Assembly: GCF_012395185.1 (NCBI RefSeq)
Contig: NZ_JAAZTU010000027.1
Location: 1 to 64,000 of the forward strand
Reading direction: 5' to 3'
Origin: Vibrio aestuarianus
GTDB taxonomy: Bacteria > Pseudomonadota > Gammaproteobacteria > Enterobacterales > Vibrionaceae
DNA length: 64,000 bases
Part shown: positions 1 to 8,393 of the stretch, piece by piece
Position numbering within the stretch: position 1 is the stretch's first letter
Layout of the letters: each line of letters opens with the position of its first letter
Notes under the pieces: model-generated
The model's database searches: none
The model's input: the letters and a program-made list of their open reading frames with translations, nothing else
Told to the model about the DNA's origin: nothing
Made by a program: the position numbers and the translations under genes

Positions 1-66
1 TGTTAGGCACGAACTACCACATTTAAATTATTGAAAGTTATACTAAATATTGAATGGTTAATCAAA

Positions 67-125
67 CTTGAAAACCGGCAACCGTTAATAGCGGTTCTAG
101 GGTTCAAATCCCTATCTCTCCGCCA
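67..125 (+). pseudogene. 3' fragment of tRNA-Ser(UGA)
   Basis: About 59 nt match the 3' two thirds of a tRNA-Ser(UGA): anticodon loop CTTGAAA, a long variable arm (AACCG/CGGTT), a T arm with stem TAGGG/CCCTA, the acceptor 3' strand TCTCTCC, discriminator G and encoded CCA. The bases before the anticodon loop do not pair with ACCGG after it, and no D arm or acceptor 5' strand is visible, so this is not a complete tRNA. A 3' tRNA remnant is the usual footprint of an integrative element. The element, if any, would lie to the left of the window. Confidence 0.75.
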
Positions 126-130
126 CTATT

Positions 131-168
131 AAAAAGCCCGCTGATATTCAGCGGGCTTTTTGCTTTTT
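131..168 (+). terminator. Rho-independent terminator after tRNA fragment
   Basis: GC-rich hairpin (AAGCCCGCTGA, short loop, TCAGCGGGCTT) followed by a T-rich run. It sits six bases after the CCA of the tRNA fragment, as expected for the native tRNA terminator, so the sequence to the right is probably original chromosome. Confidence 0.85.
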
Positions 169-172
169 TGAT

Positions 173-663
173 TCAGCAGTAAGAGAGGGTCCATATAGGT
201 ATCAAGGATCGTTTCGAATTTGAATTTTTTAAAATCGTCCAGTATTTCCTGAGATTACTTAGGGTGTTTAGAGCGGGAGTTATCCGTGAAAAGCCCATAT
301 GGTCGGGCAGATAATAGATGGAGTCTGGGTGGCATTGCTTGCCAAATTCTTGCACGATCTAAGCGCATCAGTCAGTCGTACACCTTGTGTATTATGAGCT
401 TTGTCTTTGATTCGTTGGCTCCATTGTTTTCTTTGAACAGAAGTTAAAAACGGTGCCATTCCGGTTCTTGGCTTTCCCAACAGTCCTGCCAAGCCTTCCT
501 CCTGAAAGGTTTGAACCCACTTATTGACACTGCTGCCGCTCACCTTTAGAAATTTAGCGATTTGAGTGCGAGAGCGTCTACCTTTGAAATGAGCAAGGGC
601 CAGCAATCTCTCTCATCTGAATGGATTTTTGCTGACTAGTAAGCTTTTTGATGTCGATATTTT
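173..663 (-). pseudogene. Degenerate IS630-type transposase remnant
   Basis: Read on the minus strand, about 150 codons in three frames resemble the N-terminal half of IS630/helix-turn-helix transposases: a segment ending QQKSIQMRE, then LLALAHFKGRRSRTQIAKFL with the HTH, then a segment with SIYYLPDHMGFS. Frameshifts fall near 605 and near 361. The DDE catalytic half is missing after about 173. No terminal inverted repeats are obvious. It is a dead remnant, and could have come in with the element suggested by the tRNA fragment. The stretch 664-754 shows nothing else. Confidence 0.75.
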
Positions 664-754
664 GGGGTGGTTTGCTGCATATAAATCCGCACATTGAATA
701 ACCTTAATCAGATTATGTTTTACTTAGATTACTCTTACTTAAAGTGATTGATAT

Positions 755-783
755 AAAAAAGCCGATGCTTTGGCATCGGCTTT
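755..783 (-). terminator. Terminator of the hemCDXY operon
   Basis: Perfect stem GCCGATGC/GCATCGGC with a short loop; on the minus strand it is followed by six T residues. It lies 24 bases past the hemY stop codon. Confidence 0.9.
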
Positions 784-806
784 CAGTTTCGCTCTGCTTA
801 AATGAA

Positions 807-1994
807 TTAAGCCTGCTCAGGTTTCAGTAAGCTTAACGCTTTGCGAGAAACTTCTGCTGCCGCTTTCGGGTAGTTTTGTTTCTCTAAACTATCAGCAAGG
901 TAGGCGTAATCAGAAATATTGGTTCGGATAGACAAGGCTTTTTCTAGGTGCTCTTGTGCTTGTGACCATTTTTGTTCGCGCATATAAAATTGAGCGAGAG
1001 AGCTATGAGCTTCTGCATTATTACCATCTTTCCTAATGGCTTCTTGCAGAAGCAATATAGCAGGATGACTATCAAGCAAGTTCAGCTCTGCCAGTAATGC
1101 ATACATTTCTGACGATGGGTGTTTCTTTAGGGTTTCTTTGATGATGGTATAGGCTTCTGAATCGGCTTTTCTTTGAATCAGCAGTTTAACAAAGCACTGA
1201 GTTAAGTTGGGTTCAGCTTTGGTTTTTCTCGGAAGTTTATTCCAGTGATTGATCAACCCTTCACTGCCTTGCTGTTGAGCGATATCTGACATTAATCCTG
1301 CTTGTGCTTTTTGGGTGAGCAGAGCTAATTCTTGATCGTCTAATTGTTTCGCTTTATGAAGTTTTGGCAGCAAAGTGAGAAGCGGCTGCCATTGATGGAG
1401 GTTCAGGTACGTCGTTTTTAGGAGATTAAGCACAATCGTATTGTTAGCATGCTGTTCTTCTAGCGCCGCCAAGGTTACGAGTGCTTTATCGTATTCTTCT
1501 TGCCTAACTTGCTGTTTTGCTCGGGTGAGTTCGACAGCGAGGCTTGAGTTTTCTTGCTGACTGGCTAAGTTTAAATAGTGATCACGCTTAGCGGTGTCAC
1601 CGATACCATGCGCTGCTTCAGAGGCAACAAGATAGCAGAGTAAAGGCATATCATGGTGGTTTGCCCAGCGAGTGACTTTTTTCTCTGCTTGTTTCCAGTC
1701 ACCTTCAAGAAGTTTTATGATGCCTTGATTGGTATAACGACGAGAGCGTTTCAGTTTACGCACGCTGAACCAATTCCAAGTTGTTGAGCTTGCGTACATC
1801 GCTTTTTTCAATAGGTATTCTAGACCGAATAACCCAGCTAAAGCTGCGATTATGAAGATAACTAAAGTTGTGACGCTCATCTCTATAGTTTTGTTCGCAA
1901 TAGAGATGAGCACATAACCTTGCTGACCTGAGTATTGAGTACCAACAAATAGACCCGCCCCTAAAATCGCAAAGAGGAAAATGATACGAAACAT
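807..1994 (-). CDS. hemY: HemY, TPR protein of heme biosynthesis operon
   Basis: Inner-membrane protein of 395 residues, usual length for the gammaproteobacterial HemY family, which is encoded with porphyrin genes but whose biochemical role is not settled (it is unrelated to the protoporphyrinogen oxidase also called HemY). Two membrane segments lie at about residues 1-20 and 40-62, forming the HemY N-terminal domain. The rest is alpha-helical with TPR-like repeats, clearest near the C terminus (AEAHSSLAQFYMREQKW). Its ATG overlaps the hemX stop codon (TAATG), so the two are translationally coupled. It is last in a hemC-hemD-hemX-hemY operon and is followed by a strong terminator. Confidence 0.95.
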   Translation of the reverse strand: MFRIIFLFAILGAGLFVGTQYSGQQGYVLISIANKTIEMSVTTLVIFIIAALAGLFGLEYLLKKAMYASSTTWNWFSVRKLKRSRRYTNQGIIKLLEGDWKQAEKKVTRWANHHDMPLLCYLVASEAAHGIGDTAKRDHYLNLASQQENSSLAVELTRAKQQVRQEEYDKALVTLAALEEQHANNTIVLNLLKTTYLNLHQWQPLLTLLPKLHKAKQLDDQELALLTQKAQAGLMSDIAQQQGSEGLINHWNKLPRKTKAEPNLTQCFVKLLIQRKADSEAYTIIKETLKKHPSSEMYALLAELNLLDSHPAILLLQEAIRKDGNNAEAHSSLAQFYMREQKWSQAQEHLEKALSIRTNISDYAYLADSLEKQNYPKAAAEVSRKALSLLKPEQA

Positions 1995-3184
1995 TATTTT
2001 TCCTCCGTAATGACGGATGAAACTTCACGGCGCAGACGTTCAGTGATGATATCTGCCAGTTTGTTTTGAGTTTCAAATTTTACAGGGTATTCAACTTGTA
2101 TGCTCTGCTTACTTAGTTGCAATACCGTATCGTTGAACTGTTTGACGGCGTTGTCATTTTGGTTAAAGAAAGTGGCTGACCATTTGTCTGCGGTGGTTAA
2201 TGCTGTGGTATAGATCTCTTGCTGTTCGACGTATACCGCTTTGATTGCTGTCTCTAATTTGGCTTTTAGATTTTCTTTTAAATAAAAGTGCTGTTGTGGT
2301 GACAGCAAAGGCACGACGTTGCCATCACGAGTTCGGAAGGTAATAAAGTTTTCCGAGAACTCTTTGAGGGAAGTCAGCAGGTTATTTTGCCAATCATTGA
2401 TGTTTTCTGAGACGTGAGCGACTGGTTCTTGTTGTGCTTCAGGCAAAATGGCGTTCGCTAGAGGTAGTGCATCGACTTGTTGTTGCAAGCTAGTCAAACG
2501 TAAAACTAACCCTTCTCGGTCAACAAGAGGTATAACTTTCAGTTTCGTGATGTCATTAGCCATCGCTTTACGCAAAGGAACCAAACTAGGGTCATTTAAT
2601 GCCGCAATACGTTGGTCTGCACTTTCCATTAGTTGGGTTGCGCTGACAACATCATGCTCTAGAAATAGTTTACGTCCAGCTAGTTTGACCAAGTAGTCTG
2701 CTTCGGCAAGTAGCCAATCATTAGGACGACGACCTTTAATATCAGCGACTGCCAACTGCAAGCTCTCAATACTTTTTTGTTGTTGAGCTAAAGAAACTTC
2801 TGCTTTATGGGTCGCTTCTGCCGCTTGAGCTATAGTGTCTTGCTTTACTTGGTTGAGTTCAGTTTCTACATTGCGTTGAGTCTGGGTCAGTTGTGTTTTT
2901 AACGCTGCAATTTCTGCTTGATAGAGGGCGTCTTTCTGCTGCATTTGAAAGACAATGCCACCGCTAAAAATAACCGATAGAACAATGGCAACAGCGGCCA
3001 GTTTCACTCCTCGCTTGCCCTGTTTCTCTTCATTTTGTGTCGGTTGAGTGCTAGTAAGAGGAGGCGATGTTTCTACTTTGGATGAGTCAACATTAGTGGC
3101 CGCATCTTTGTCTGGAGAAGAAGATGCTGATGAGGTTAGTTTATCTTCAGGTTCAATATGCGGGTTCTTATTTTTACTTGTCAT
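1994..3184 (-). CDS. hemX: HemX, membrane protein of heme operon
   Basis: A 396-residue HemX family protein. Databases often label it uroporphyrinogen-III C-methyltransferase, but no SAM-binding methyltransferase motifs are visible, so that name is doubtful. The N terminus is a Ser/Thr/Pro-rich cytoplasmic tail, one membrane helix lies at about residues 60-80, and a coiled-coil stretch rich in Gln/Ala/Glu covers about 82-150. The C-terminal domain is probably periplasmic. It overlaps hemD by 11 bases upstream and hemY by one base downstream. A role as a scaffold or partner of the heme enzymes is inference from the operon. Confidence 0.94.
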   Translation of the reverse strand: MTSKNKNPHIEPEDKLTSSASSSPDKDAATNVDSSKVETSPPLTSTQPTQNEEKQGKRGVKLAAVAIVLSVIFSGGIVFQMQQKDALYQAEIAALKTQLTQTQRNVETELNQVKQDTIAQAAEATHKAEVSLAQQQKSIESLQLAVADIKGRRPNDWLLAEADYLVKLAGRKLFLEHDVVSATQLMESADQRIAALNDPSLVPLRKAMANDITKLKVIPLVDREGLVLRLTSLQQQVDALPLANAILPEAQQEPVAHVSENINDWQNNLLTSLKEFSENFITFRTRDGNVVPLLSPQQHFYLKENLKAKLETAIKAVYVEQQEIYTTALTTADKWSATFFNQNDNAVKQFNDTVLQLSKQSIQVEYPVKFETQNKLADIITERLRREVSSVITEEK

Positions 3185-3929
3185 GCTTAGAGTCCTGTTT
3201 ATGTTGGCTAAGAGTAGCCACGAGTTCGGTATTGGATGCGCTTTTTACGTTAGTGACACAACTAAACCCCATGAGTAGTGCCGCTTGTCGAATGCGCTCA
3301 CTGGGGACAAAAAGATGTAAATTAAATAACCATGGCAATGCAATTTCAGACATTTGAGTAACCAAAAACTCTAACTGTTCACCACTGGTTACGACTAATT
3401 GGTGAACATTTTGCTGTTGCCAAATTTGAGCGTGTTGGTTGGCCGAGAAAGCCAGCATAGTGCGCTGATACACTTCTTTATAGGTCACCTTTGCACCACG
3501 CTCAGTCAACGTATTGTGGAGCAGTTCTCTTCCACCATTACCACGTAAAATCATGATCTTAAGACCTGATATTGACTGTAATAGCGGCATTTCGAGGAGA
3601 TGCTCACTATCACTCACCGCGGGGTAGTGTACTTTTTGTTGGCTTAGTTTGCTCAAAACATGTGCAGTTTTTTGACCAACGGCAAGGTATCTTGCTTCAT
3701 TTGGCCAAAAAGATCTGTGATCTTGCAAAAATTGGTGGCTAAATGTGACTGCATGTTGGCTGACCGCGATAATGATGTCGCAGTTGTGAATGTCTGGCAG
3801 TAAAAGTGGGAGATCAACTCCCGCTTGAATTTGAATAAGCGGATGGTGTATAGCAGAAATGCCGACCTCCGCGAGCTGTTGGCATAGTTCAAGCCCTTGA
3901 ATTTCAGGACGAGTGACCAGCACTGCCAT
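3174..3929 (-). CDS. hemD: Uroporphyrinogen-III synthase HemD
   Basis: Cyclises and inverts ring D of hydroxymethylbilane to give uroporphyrinogen III, the last common precursor of heme, siroheme and cobalamin. The 251-residue length is normal. The start MAVLVTRPE is the typical N-terminal beta strand of the family, and the two-domain fold is suggested by the ILRGNGGRELL segment in the middle. The family has few invariant residues, so the call rests on the N-terminal motif and the position three bases after hemC and overlapping hemX. Soluble cytoplasmic enzyme. Confidence 0.95.
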   Translation of the reverse strand: MAVLVTRPEIQGLELCQQLAEVGISAIHHPLIQIQAGVDLPLLLPDIHNCDIIIAVSQHAVTFSHQFLQDHRSFWPNEARYLAVGQKTAHVLSKLSQQKVHYPAVSDSEHLLEMPLLQSISGLKIMILRGNGGRELLHNTLTERGAKVTYKEVYQRTMLAFSANQHAQIWQQQNVHQLVVTSGEQLEFLVTQMSEIALPWLFNLHLFVPSERIRQAALLMGFSCVTNVKSASNTELVATLSQHKQDSKHDK

Positions 3930-3932
3930 GAT

Positions 3933-4871
3933 TTATTCGTGCTCGCAGTAGAGTTTGGTGAGAATTTCTCGAGCTCCTTCATTAAGGAGTTGCTCTGCCA
4001 GTGAAATACCTAGTTTTTCAGCATCAGAACGATGGCCTCTAATTTCACCACGTACAATTTTGGAACCATCAGGTTCGCCAACTAAGGCTCTCAGCCATAG
4101 TTGGTCACCATCCAGCAGCGCATAGCTACCAATCGGAACTTGGCAACCACCCTCTAGGGTTAAGTTCATCGCTCGCTCACATAAGACGCGATCTGCCGTG
4201 TCTTTGTGGTTTAATGGCTCTAGCAGTGTTTTCAAGCGTTGATCATCGATACGACATTCGATACCAACGGCACCTTGACCAACAGCAGGTAGTGATTGTT
4301 CTGGTTCGATGAAGCTACGAATACGTTGTTCCAGCTTTAATCGTTTCAAACCGGCGGCAGCAAGAATAATAGCGTCGTATTCTCCAGCATCTAATTTTCC
4401 TAAGCGAGTGCCTACATTGCCACGCAATTCTTTGATGACAAGGTCTGGGCGAGCTTCTTTTATCTGACATTGGCGACGTAGGCTACATGTCCCTACGATG
4501 GCTCCTTGTGGCAATTCATCAATATTGTTGTAGCCATTGGAAACAAAGGCATCACGAGGGTCTTCACGCTCGCATATCGTGATTAGTCCTAATCCTTCAG
4601 GGAAATCGACGGGGACATCTTTCATTGAATGAACGGCAAGGTCGGCACGACCTTCAAGCATCGCGACTTCGAGTTCTTTAACAAAAAGCCCTTTACCGCC
4701 AACTTTAGCTAAAGGCGTATCCAAAATGATGTCGCCTTTGGTTACCATGGTCACCAATTCCACCTCTAAGCCGGGATGAGCTGCTTGTAGCGCATCTTTA
4801 ACATAATAAGCTTGCCATAAGGCGAGTGGACTTTTACGAGTGGCAATTCGAATAGGTGTACTGTGATTCAT
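3933..4871 (-). CDS. hemC: Porphobilinogen deaminase (hydroxymethylbilane synthase)
   Basis: Polymerises four porphobilinogen molecules into hydroxymethylbilane. From the chosen ATG the protein has 312 residues, the usual length. It begins [20 protein letters not shown], like other HemC proteins; an in-frame ATG 42 bases upstream would add 14 atypical residues. Catalytic Asp85 (HSMKD) and the dipyrromethane-cofactor Cys243 ([10 protein letters not shown]) are present, as are the arginine-rich substrate loops (SLRRQCQ, GNVGTRL). First gene of the hemCDXY operon, divergent from cyaA as in enterobacteria. Confidence 0.97.
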   Translation of the reverse strand: MNHSTPIRIATRKSPLALWQAYYVKDALQAAHPGLEVELVTMVTKGDIILDTPLAKVGGKGLFVKELEVAMLEGRADLAVHSMKDVPVDFPEGLGLITICEREDPRDAFVSNGYNNIDELPQGAIVGTCSLRRQCQIKEARPDLVIKELRGNVGTRLGKLDAGEYDAIILAAAGLKRLKLEQRIRSFIEPEQSLPAVGQGAVGIECRIDDQRLKTLLEPLNHKDTADRVLCERAMNLTLEGGCQVPIGSYALLDGDQLWLRALVGEPDGSKIVRGEIRGHRSDAEKLGISLAEQLLNEGAREILTKLYCEHE

Positions 4872-5221
4872 GATAATCCCGCATGAAAGAAATGAAGGGC
4901 TTAATCCTACCATCCCATACTAGAAAGGTTTACTACTAGATCGCATCAGTGAAAAATTGCTAATGACATAGCATAGATTGGGTAAAATAGTGTGATTTAG
5001 CTCTCCTTTATATAATGGGCTATTATTACAAAGTCTAGATAGCAACGACACTGTAGCGAGTCACTGAAAGTAGAGTGGTCAATAGAGGTAGCTTTGGTGT
5101 GATATGCGCCGAGATTACTTTACCAAAACAAAAGAAAGTGTTAAATTGATCACGTTTTTTCGGCGCTTTAGAATAAAAGATAATCAAGGCGCTTATTAAT
5201 GTTTCAACCAAGGAATCAACC
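4872..5221. promoter_or_regulatory. Divergent hemC/cyaA promoter region with CRP-like site
   Basis: This 350-base gap must hold the promoters of hemC and cyaA. A CRP-like site, TGTTA-N6-TCACG, occupies 5139-5154 and matches 8 of 10 consensus half-site bases. It lies about 70 bases before the cyaA start. In E. coli CRP-cAMP represses cyaA from a site near its main promoter, so feedback control is plausible here. No ORF or RNA is evident in the rest of the gap. Confidence 0.55.
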
Positions 5222-7750
5222 TTGCAGGCTTACACAAAGACGTTAATCAAACGATTAGATAATCTTAACCAGCAACGAACTGATCGTGCGCTGGCTCTTA
5301 TGGATTTGCAAAGTCAGCGTGTATTCCATTTTATCCCCGCTTTATTTCACTTTAATCACCCGGTTATTCCTGGCTATTACGATGCTAACGTCCCTTATGG
5401 CATACATAACTTCGAACTCAATGATGTTCAGCGCCAACTGATTGAAGATACCGAGCTAACGTTAGGTCAATCATTAAAAACCTCACAAACCCCGGCCATT
5501 CTTGGTTTGTATACGATGGGAAGTACCTCTTCGATCGGTCAAAGTACATCCAGTGATTTAGATATTTGGGTTTGTGTCTCATCAGAGATGAGTTGCGATG
5601 AACGTGAAAGCTTAAGTAATAAATGCTTATTGATTACCGATTGGGCGAAAAGCCAAGGGGTTGAAGCTAACTTTTTTTTGATGGATGAAAAGCGTTTTCG
5701 CAGTAATCACTCCGAGCAAATGACGGGTGAAAACTGTGGCTCTTCGCAGCATCTTTTATTGTTGGATGAGTTTTATCGCTCGGCTGTGCGTCTTGCTGGT
5801 AAGCGTTTACTGTGGCAAATTGTGCCGCCTGAAATGGAAGAGTGCTACGACGAATACGTCAATCAGTTGTGTAGTAAAGCTTACATTAACTGCGAAGAAT
5901 GGATTGATTTTGGTAAGCTCAATCGCATTCCGGCCGAAGAATATTTCGGCGCTAATCTTTGGCAACTGTATAAAAGTATCGACTCGCCCTACAAGTCGGT
6001 ACTGAAAGCTATTTTGCTTGAGGCGTATTCGTGGGAGTACCCACATACTCAATTACTCAGTATTGATACCAAACGCCGTTTTTTCGCTCACGAGCCTGAT
6101 CTTTATAGCATGGATGCCTACTATTTGATGCTCGAAAAAGTGACGCGTTACCTCGAACGCATTGGTGACTCCGCTCGTCTTGATTTAGTCCGTCGCTGTT
6201 TTTATCTCAAAACACATGAAAAATTATCGCGTGAGCCGGGTATCGGTTCTGTGGCATGGCGTCGTGAAGCGCTAGGTCACATGATTAAACAATGGAATTG
6301 GTCTGAGTCGGTGGTACAAGAGTTAGATAACCGCCGCAACTGGAAAGTCGCACAAGTTAAAGTAGTGCACCATGCTCTGCTTGATGCCTTAATGCTGAGT
6401 TATCGAAACTTGATTCAGTTTGCACGCCGCAATGACATTACTTCTGCTATCAGTCCACAAGATATCTCTATTTTAGCGCGTAAATTGTATGCGGTATTCG
6501 AAGTATTGCCGGGTAAGGTTACGCTGCTGAACCCACAAATTTCTCCAGATCTCCATGAGCCAGACCTCTCCTTCATTGAGGTTCGTGAAGGCCGAACTAA
6601 CAAAGCTGGTTGGTATCTCTACAAGCAGCCATTAGTTGCTCATCGCCTTATTGGTCAGCCTTTTTTAGAGCATAATGAATACTTGAGTAAGTTGGTTTCT
6701 TGGGCATTTTTTAATGGTTTGATCACCGAGTCGACACGTTTGCATTCCGTGGTGCGTGATGCTCATTTGGATATAGACAAGTTCTACCAAATGGTCAGCG
6801 ATTTACGTAATACCTTTTCGTTACGCAAACGTCGTCCAACGATGCAAGCGTTGGCTAGCCCTTGTGAAATAAGCCAATTGGCAATGTTTATTAACTTTGA
6901 AAATGATCCGACCGCAGAATTGAGTGGTAAGTCGTTAAAAGTTGATTTGAAAAATATTGATATTTTCAGCTTCGGCTCAGAACAAAAAAGTTTAGTGGGC
7001 AGTGTTGATTTAGTGTATCGTAATTCATGGCACGAAGTGCGTACGCTGCATTTTACTGGTGAAACCGCAATGCTTGATGCGTTGAAAACGGTGCTTGGAA
7101 AAATGCACCAAGATGCACTTCCACCGGAATCTGTTGATGTTTTTTGTTACAGTAAAAACTTACGTGGCGTGATGCGTAATATGGTGTACCAATTGCTCGC
7201 AGAGTGCATTGAGTTACGCTTAAAACCAGTTGAGCAAGAAAAACGTCGTCGTTTTAAAGCATTGCGCATTGGGGACCAAATGTATGGTTTGTTCTTCGAA
7301 CGTCGCGGTGTATCGGTACAGAAATTAGAAAACTCGGTCGATTTTTATCGCAGTATTTCAACCAACAAGCTAAAAGGCTCACCACTGTTAATGCTCGATC
7401 GCGATCAAGATTATCAGCTCCCTGAAGTGGTTGATGGTTTTGCCAGCGAAGGTTTGGTGCAGTTCTTCTTTGAAGATACTGACAAAGGCTTCAACATTTA
7501 TGTACTAGATGAGTCTAATCAAATTGAAGTGTATCACCAGTTTAGTGGTGAGAAAGATGAGATGATTGCCAGCGTAAATGGTTTCTATACTTCAGTGCTA
7601 GATGATAACAAGCTATCGGCTAAGTTCATTAATTTCAATTTGCCTCAGTATTATCAGATAGTACATCCTGAAGACGGCGAAAGTTATGTTGTCCCTTATC
7701 GTAATGATTCAGCTCTTTACTCTCGCCCTTCTAAAGCGGTTAATGCTTAA
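5222..7750 (+). CDS. cyaA: Class I adenylate cyclase
   Basis: Makes cAMP from ATP, the ligand of CRP for catabolite control. The 842-residue length is normal for the enterobacterial/vibrio class I enzyme. The N-terminal half is the catalytic domain with the nucleotidyltransferase signature GSTSSIGQSTSSDLDIW at about residues 100-116; the C-terminal half is the regulatory domain controlled through the PTS. The start codon is TTG, giving MQAYTKTLIKRLDNLNQQRTD, which aligns with the start of E. coli CyaA, also a UUG-initiated gene; the weak start is known to limit synthesis there. No obvious strong Shine-Dalgarno precedes it. Confidence 0.97.
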   Translation: MQAYTKTLIKRLDNLNQQRTDRALALMDLQSQRVFHFIPALFHFNHPVIPGYYDANVPYGIHNFELNDVQRQLIEDTELTLGQSLKTSQTPAILGLYTMGSTSSIGQSTSSDLDIWVCVSSEMSCDERESLSNKCLLITDWAKSQGVEANFFLMDEKRFRSNHSEQMTGENCGSSQHLLLLDEFYRSAVRLAGKRLLWQIVPPEMEECYDEYVNQLCSKAYINCEEWIDFGKLNRIPAEEYFGANLWQLYKSIDSPYKSVLKAILLEAYSWEYPHTQLLSIDTKRRFFAHEPDLYSMDAYYLMLEKVTRYLERIGDSARLDLVRRCFYLKTHEKLSREPGIGSVAWRREALGHMIKQWNWSESVVQELDNRRNWKVAQVKVVHHALLDALMLSYRNLIQFARRNDITSAISPQDISILARKLYAVFEVLPGKVTLLNPQISPDLHEPDLSFIEVREGRTNKAGWYLYKQPLVAHRLIGQPFLEHNEYLSKLVSWAFFNGLITESTRLHSVVRDAHLDIDKFYQMVSDLRNTFSLRKRRPTMQALASPCEISQLAMFINFENDPTAELSGKSLKVDLKNIDIFSFGSEQKSLVGSVDLVYRNSWHEVRTLHFTGETAMLDALKTVLGKMHQDALPPESVDVFCYSKNLRGVMRNMVYQLLAECIELRLKPVEQEKRRRFKALRIGDQMYGLFFERRGVSVQKLENSVDFYRSISTNKLKGSPLLMLDRDQDYQLPEVVDGFASEGLVQFFFEDTDKGFNIYVLDESNQIEVYHQFSGEKDEMIASVNGFYTSVLDDNKLSAKFINFNLPQYYQIVHPEDGESYVVPYRNDSALYSRPSKAVNA

Positions 7751-7758
7751 CAGTGATT

Positions 7759-7794
7759 GAACCAAGCTACCGTTGAAATAGCGCAACTTGGTTC
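7759..7794. terminator. Probable terminator between cyaA and cyaY
   Basis: Eight-base arms GAACCAAG/CTTGGTTC with a 20-base loop, between the convergent cyaA and cyaY genes. On the plus strand only a short CTTCTT tract follows, so termination strength is uncertain. Confidence 0.45.
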
Positions 7795-7854
7795 CTTCTT
7801 ATTTAGATTCCAACGCCTATTTAACGATAGCGCTCTCAACTAGATAGAACCTTA

Positions 7855-8169
7855 TCATCGCCACTCGATACTTTCACCAGCGTGTTTTTCACACTCTTGT
7901 TTGACCATCGCAACCAATTCCAAGCCAGTTTTTGAGCAGATCCATTGGCCATCTTGCAGTTTGAAATGAAACCCACCTGATTTAGACGCAAGCCAGATTT
8001 CATGCATCGGCTCTTGGCGGTTAATGATGATTTGGCTACGGTCATCAAATTCTAACGTCATGACATTGCCAGACGTTTCGTAATCGATGTCTGCGCCAGC
8101 ATCATCGATAGCTTGTTCAATAATTTCGAGCTGCTCATCGACTTGTTGATGAAATTCAGTATCGTTCAT
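7855..8169 (-). CDS. cyaY: Frataxin homologue CyaY
   Basis: Small acidic iron-binding protein that modulates iron-sulfur cluster assembly on IscS/IscU. Length 104 residues fits the family. The N-terminal helix carries the acidic ridge (Glu/Asp in EQLEIIEQAIDD, DAGADIDYE) and the frataxin sheet motif is visible around IIINRQEPMHEIWLA with the conserved Trp, followed by GGFHFK and WICSKTG. It is convergent with cyaA and divergent from lptM, 75 bases apart, the same arrangement as in E. coli. Confidence 0.96.
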   Translation of the reverse strand: MNDTEFHQQVDEQLEIIEQAIDDAGADIDYETSGNVMTLEFDDRSQIIINRQEPMHEIWLASKSGGFHFKLQDGQWICSKTGLELVAMVKQECEKHAGESIEWR

Positions 8170-8244
8170 CCTATCTATCCTATTGCTTTTCCTGATTGTG
8201 GTGCGATTATAGGGGGCATTGAATCAATAATCACGATATGCAAA

Positions 8245-8364
8245 ATGAAAAAATCAATCACTGCACTATTTATGTTGTCAGTCCTTGCATTGGCAGGCTG
8301 TGGTCAAACCGGCCCATTGTATATGCCAGATGAACCGACGCAGAATGAACAACCTCAGCCATAG
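8245..8364 (+). CDS. lptM: LptM (YifL) small outer-membrane lipoprotein
   Basis: A 39-residue lipoprotein starting MKKSITALFMLSVLALAGC; the lipobox LALAGC puts the lipidated Cys at residue 19. The mature N terminus CGQTGPLYMP carries the conserved G-PLY-P motif of YifL, renamed LptM in E. coli, where it helps oxidative maturation and assembly of the LPS translocon LptD. A longer in-frame reading from 8113 exists but would add 44 residues lacking a signal peptide at the N terminus, so the internal ATG is chosen. It precedes lysA by 29 bases, so it likely opens the lysA-dapF operon. Confidence 0.9.
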   Translation: MKKSITALFMLSVLALAGCGQTGPLYMPDEPTQNEQPQP

Positions 8365-8393
8365 TGGTTGATTTAGATTAAGGGAAACTAATT

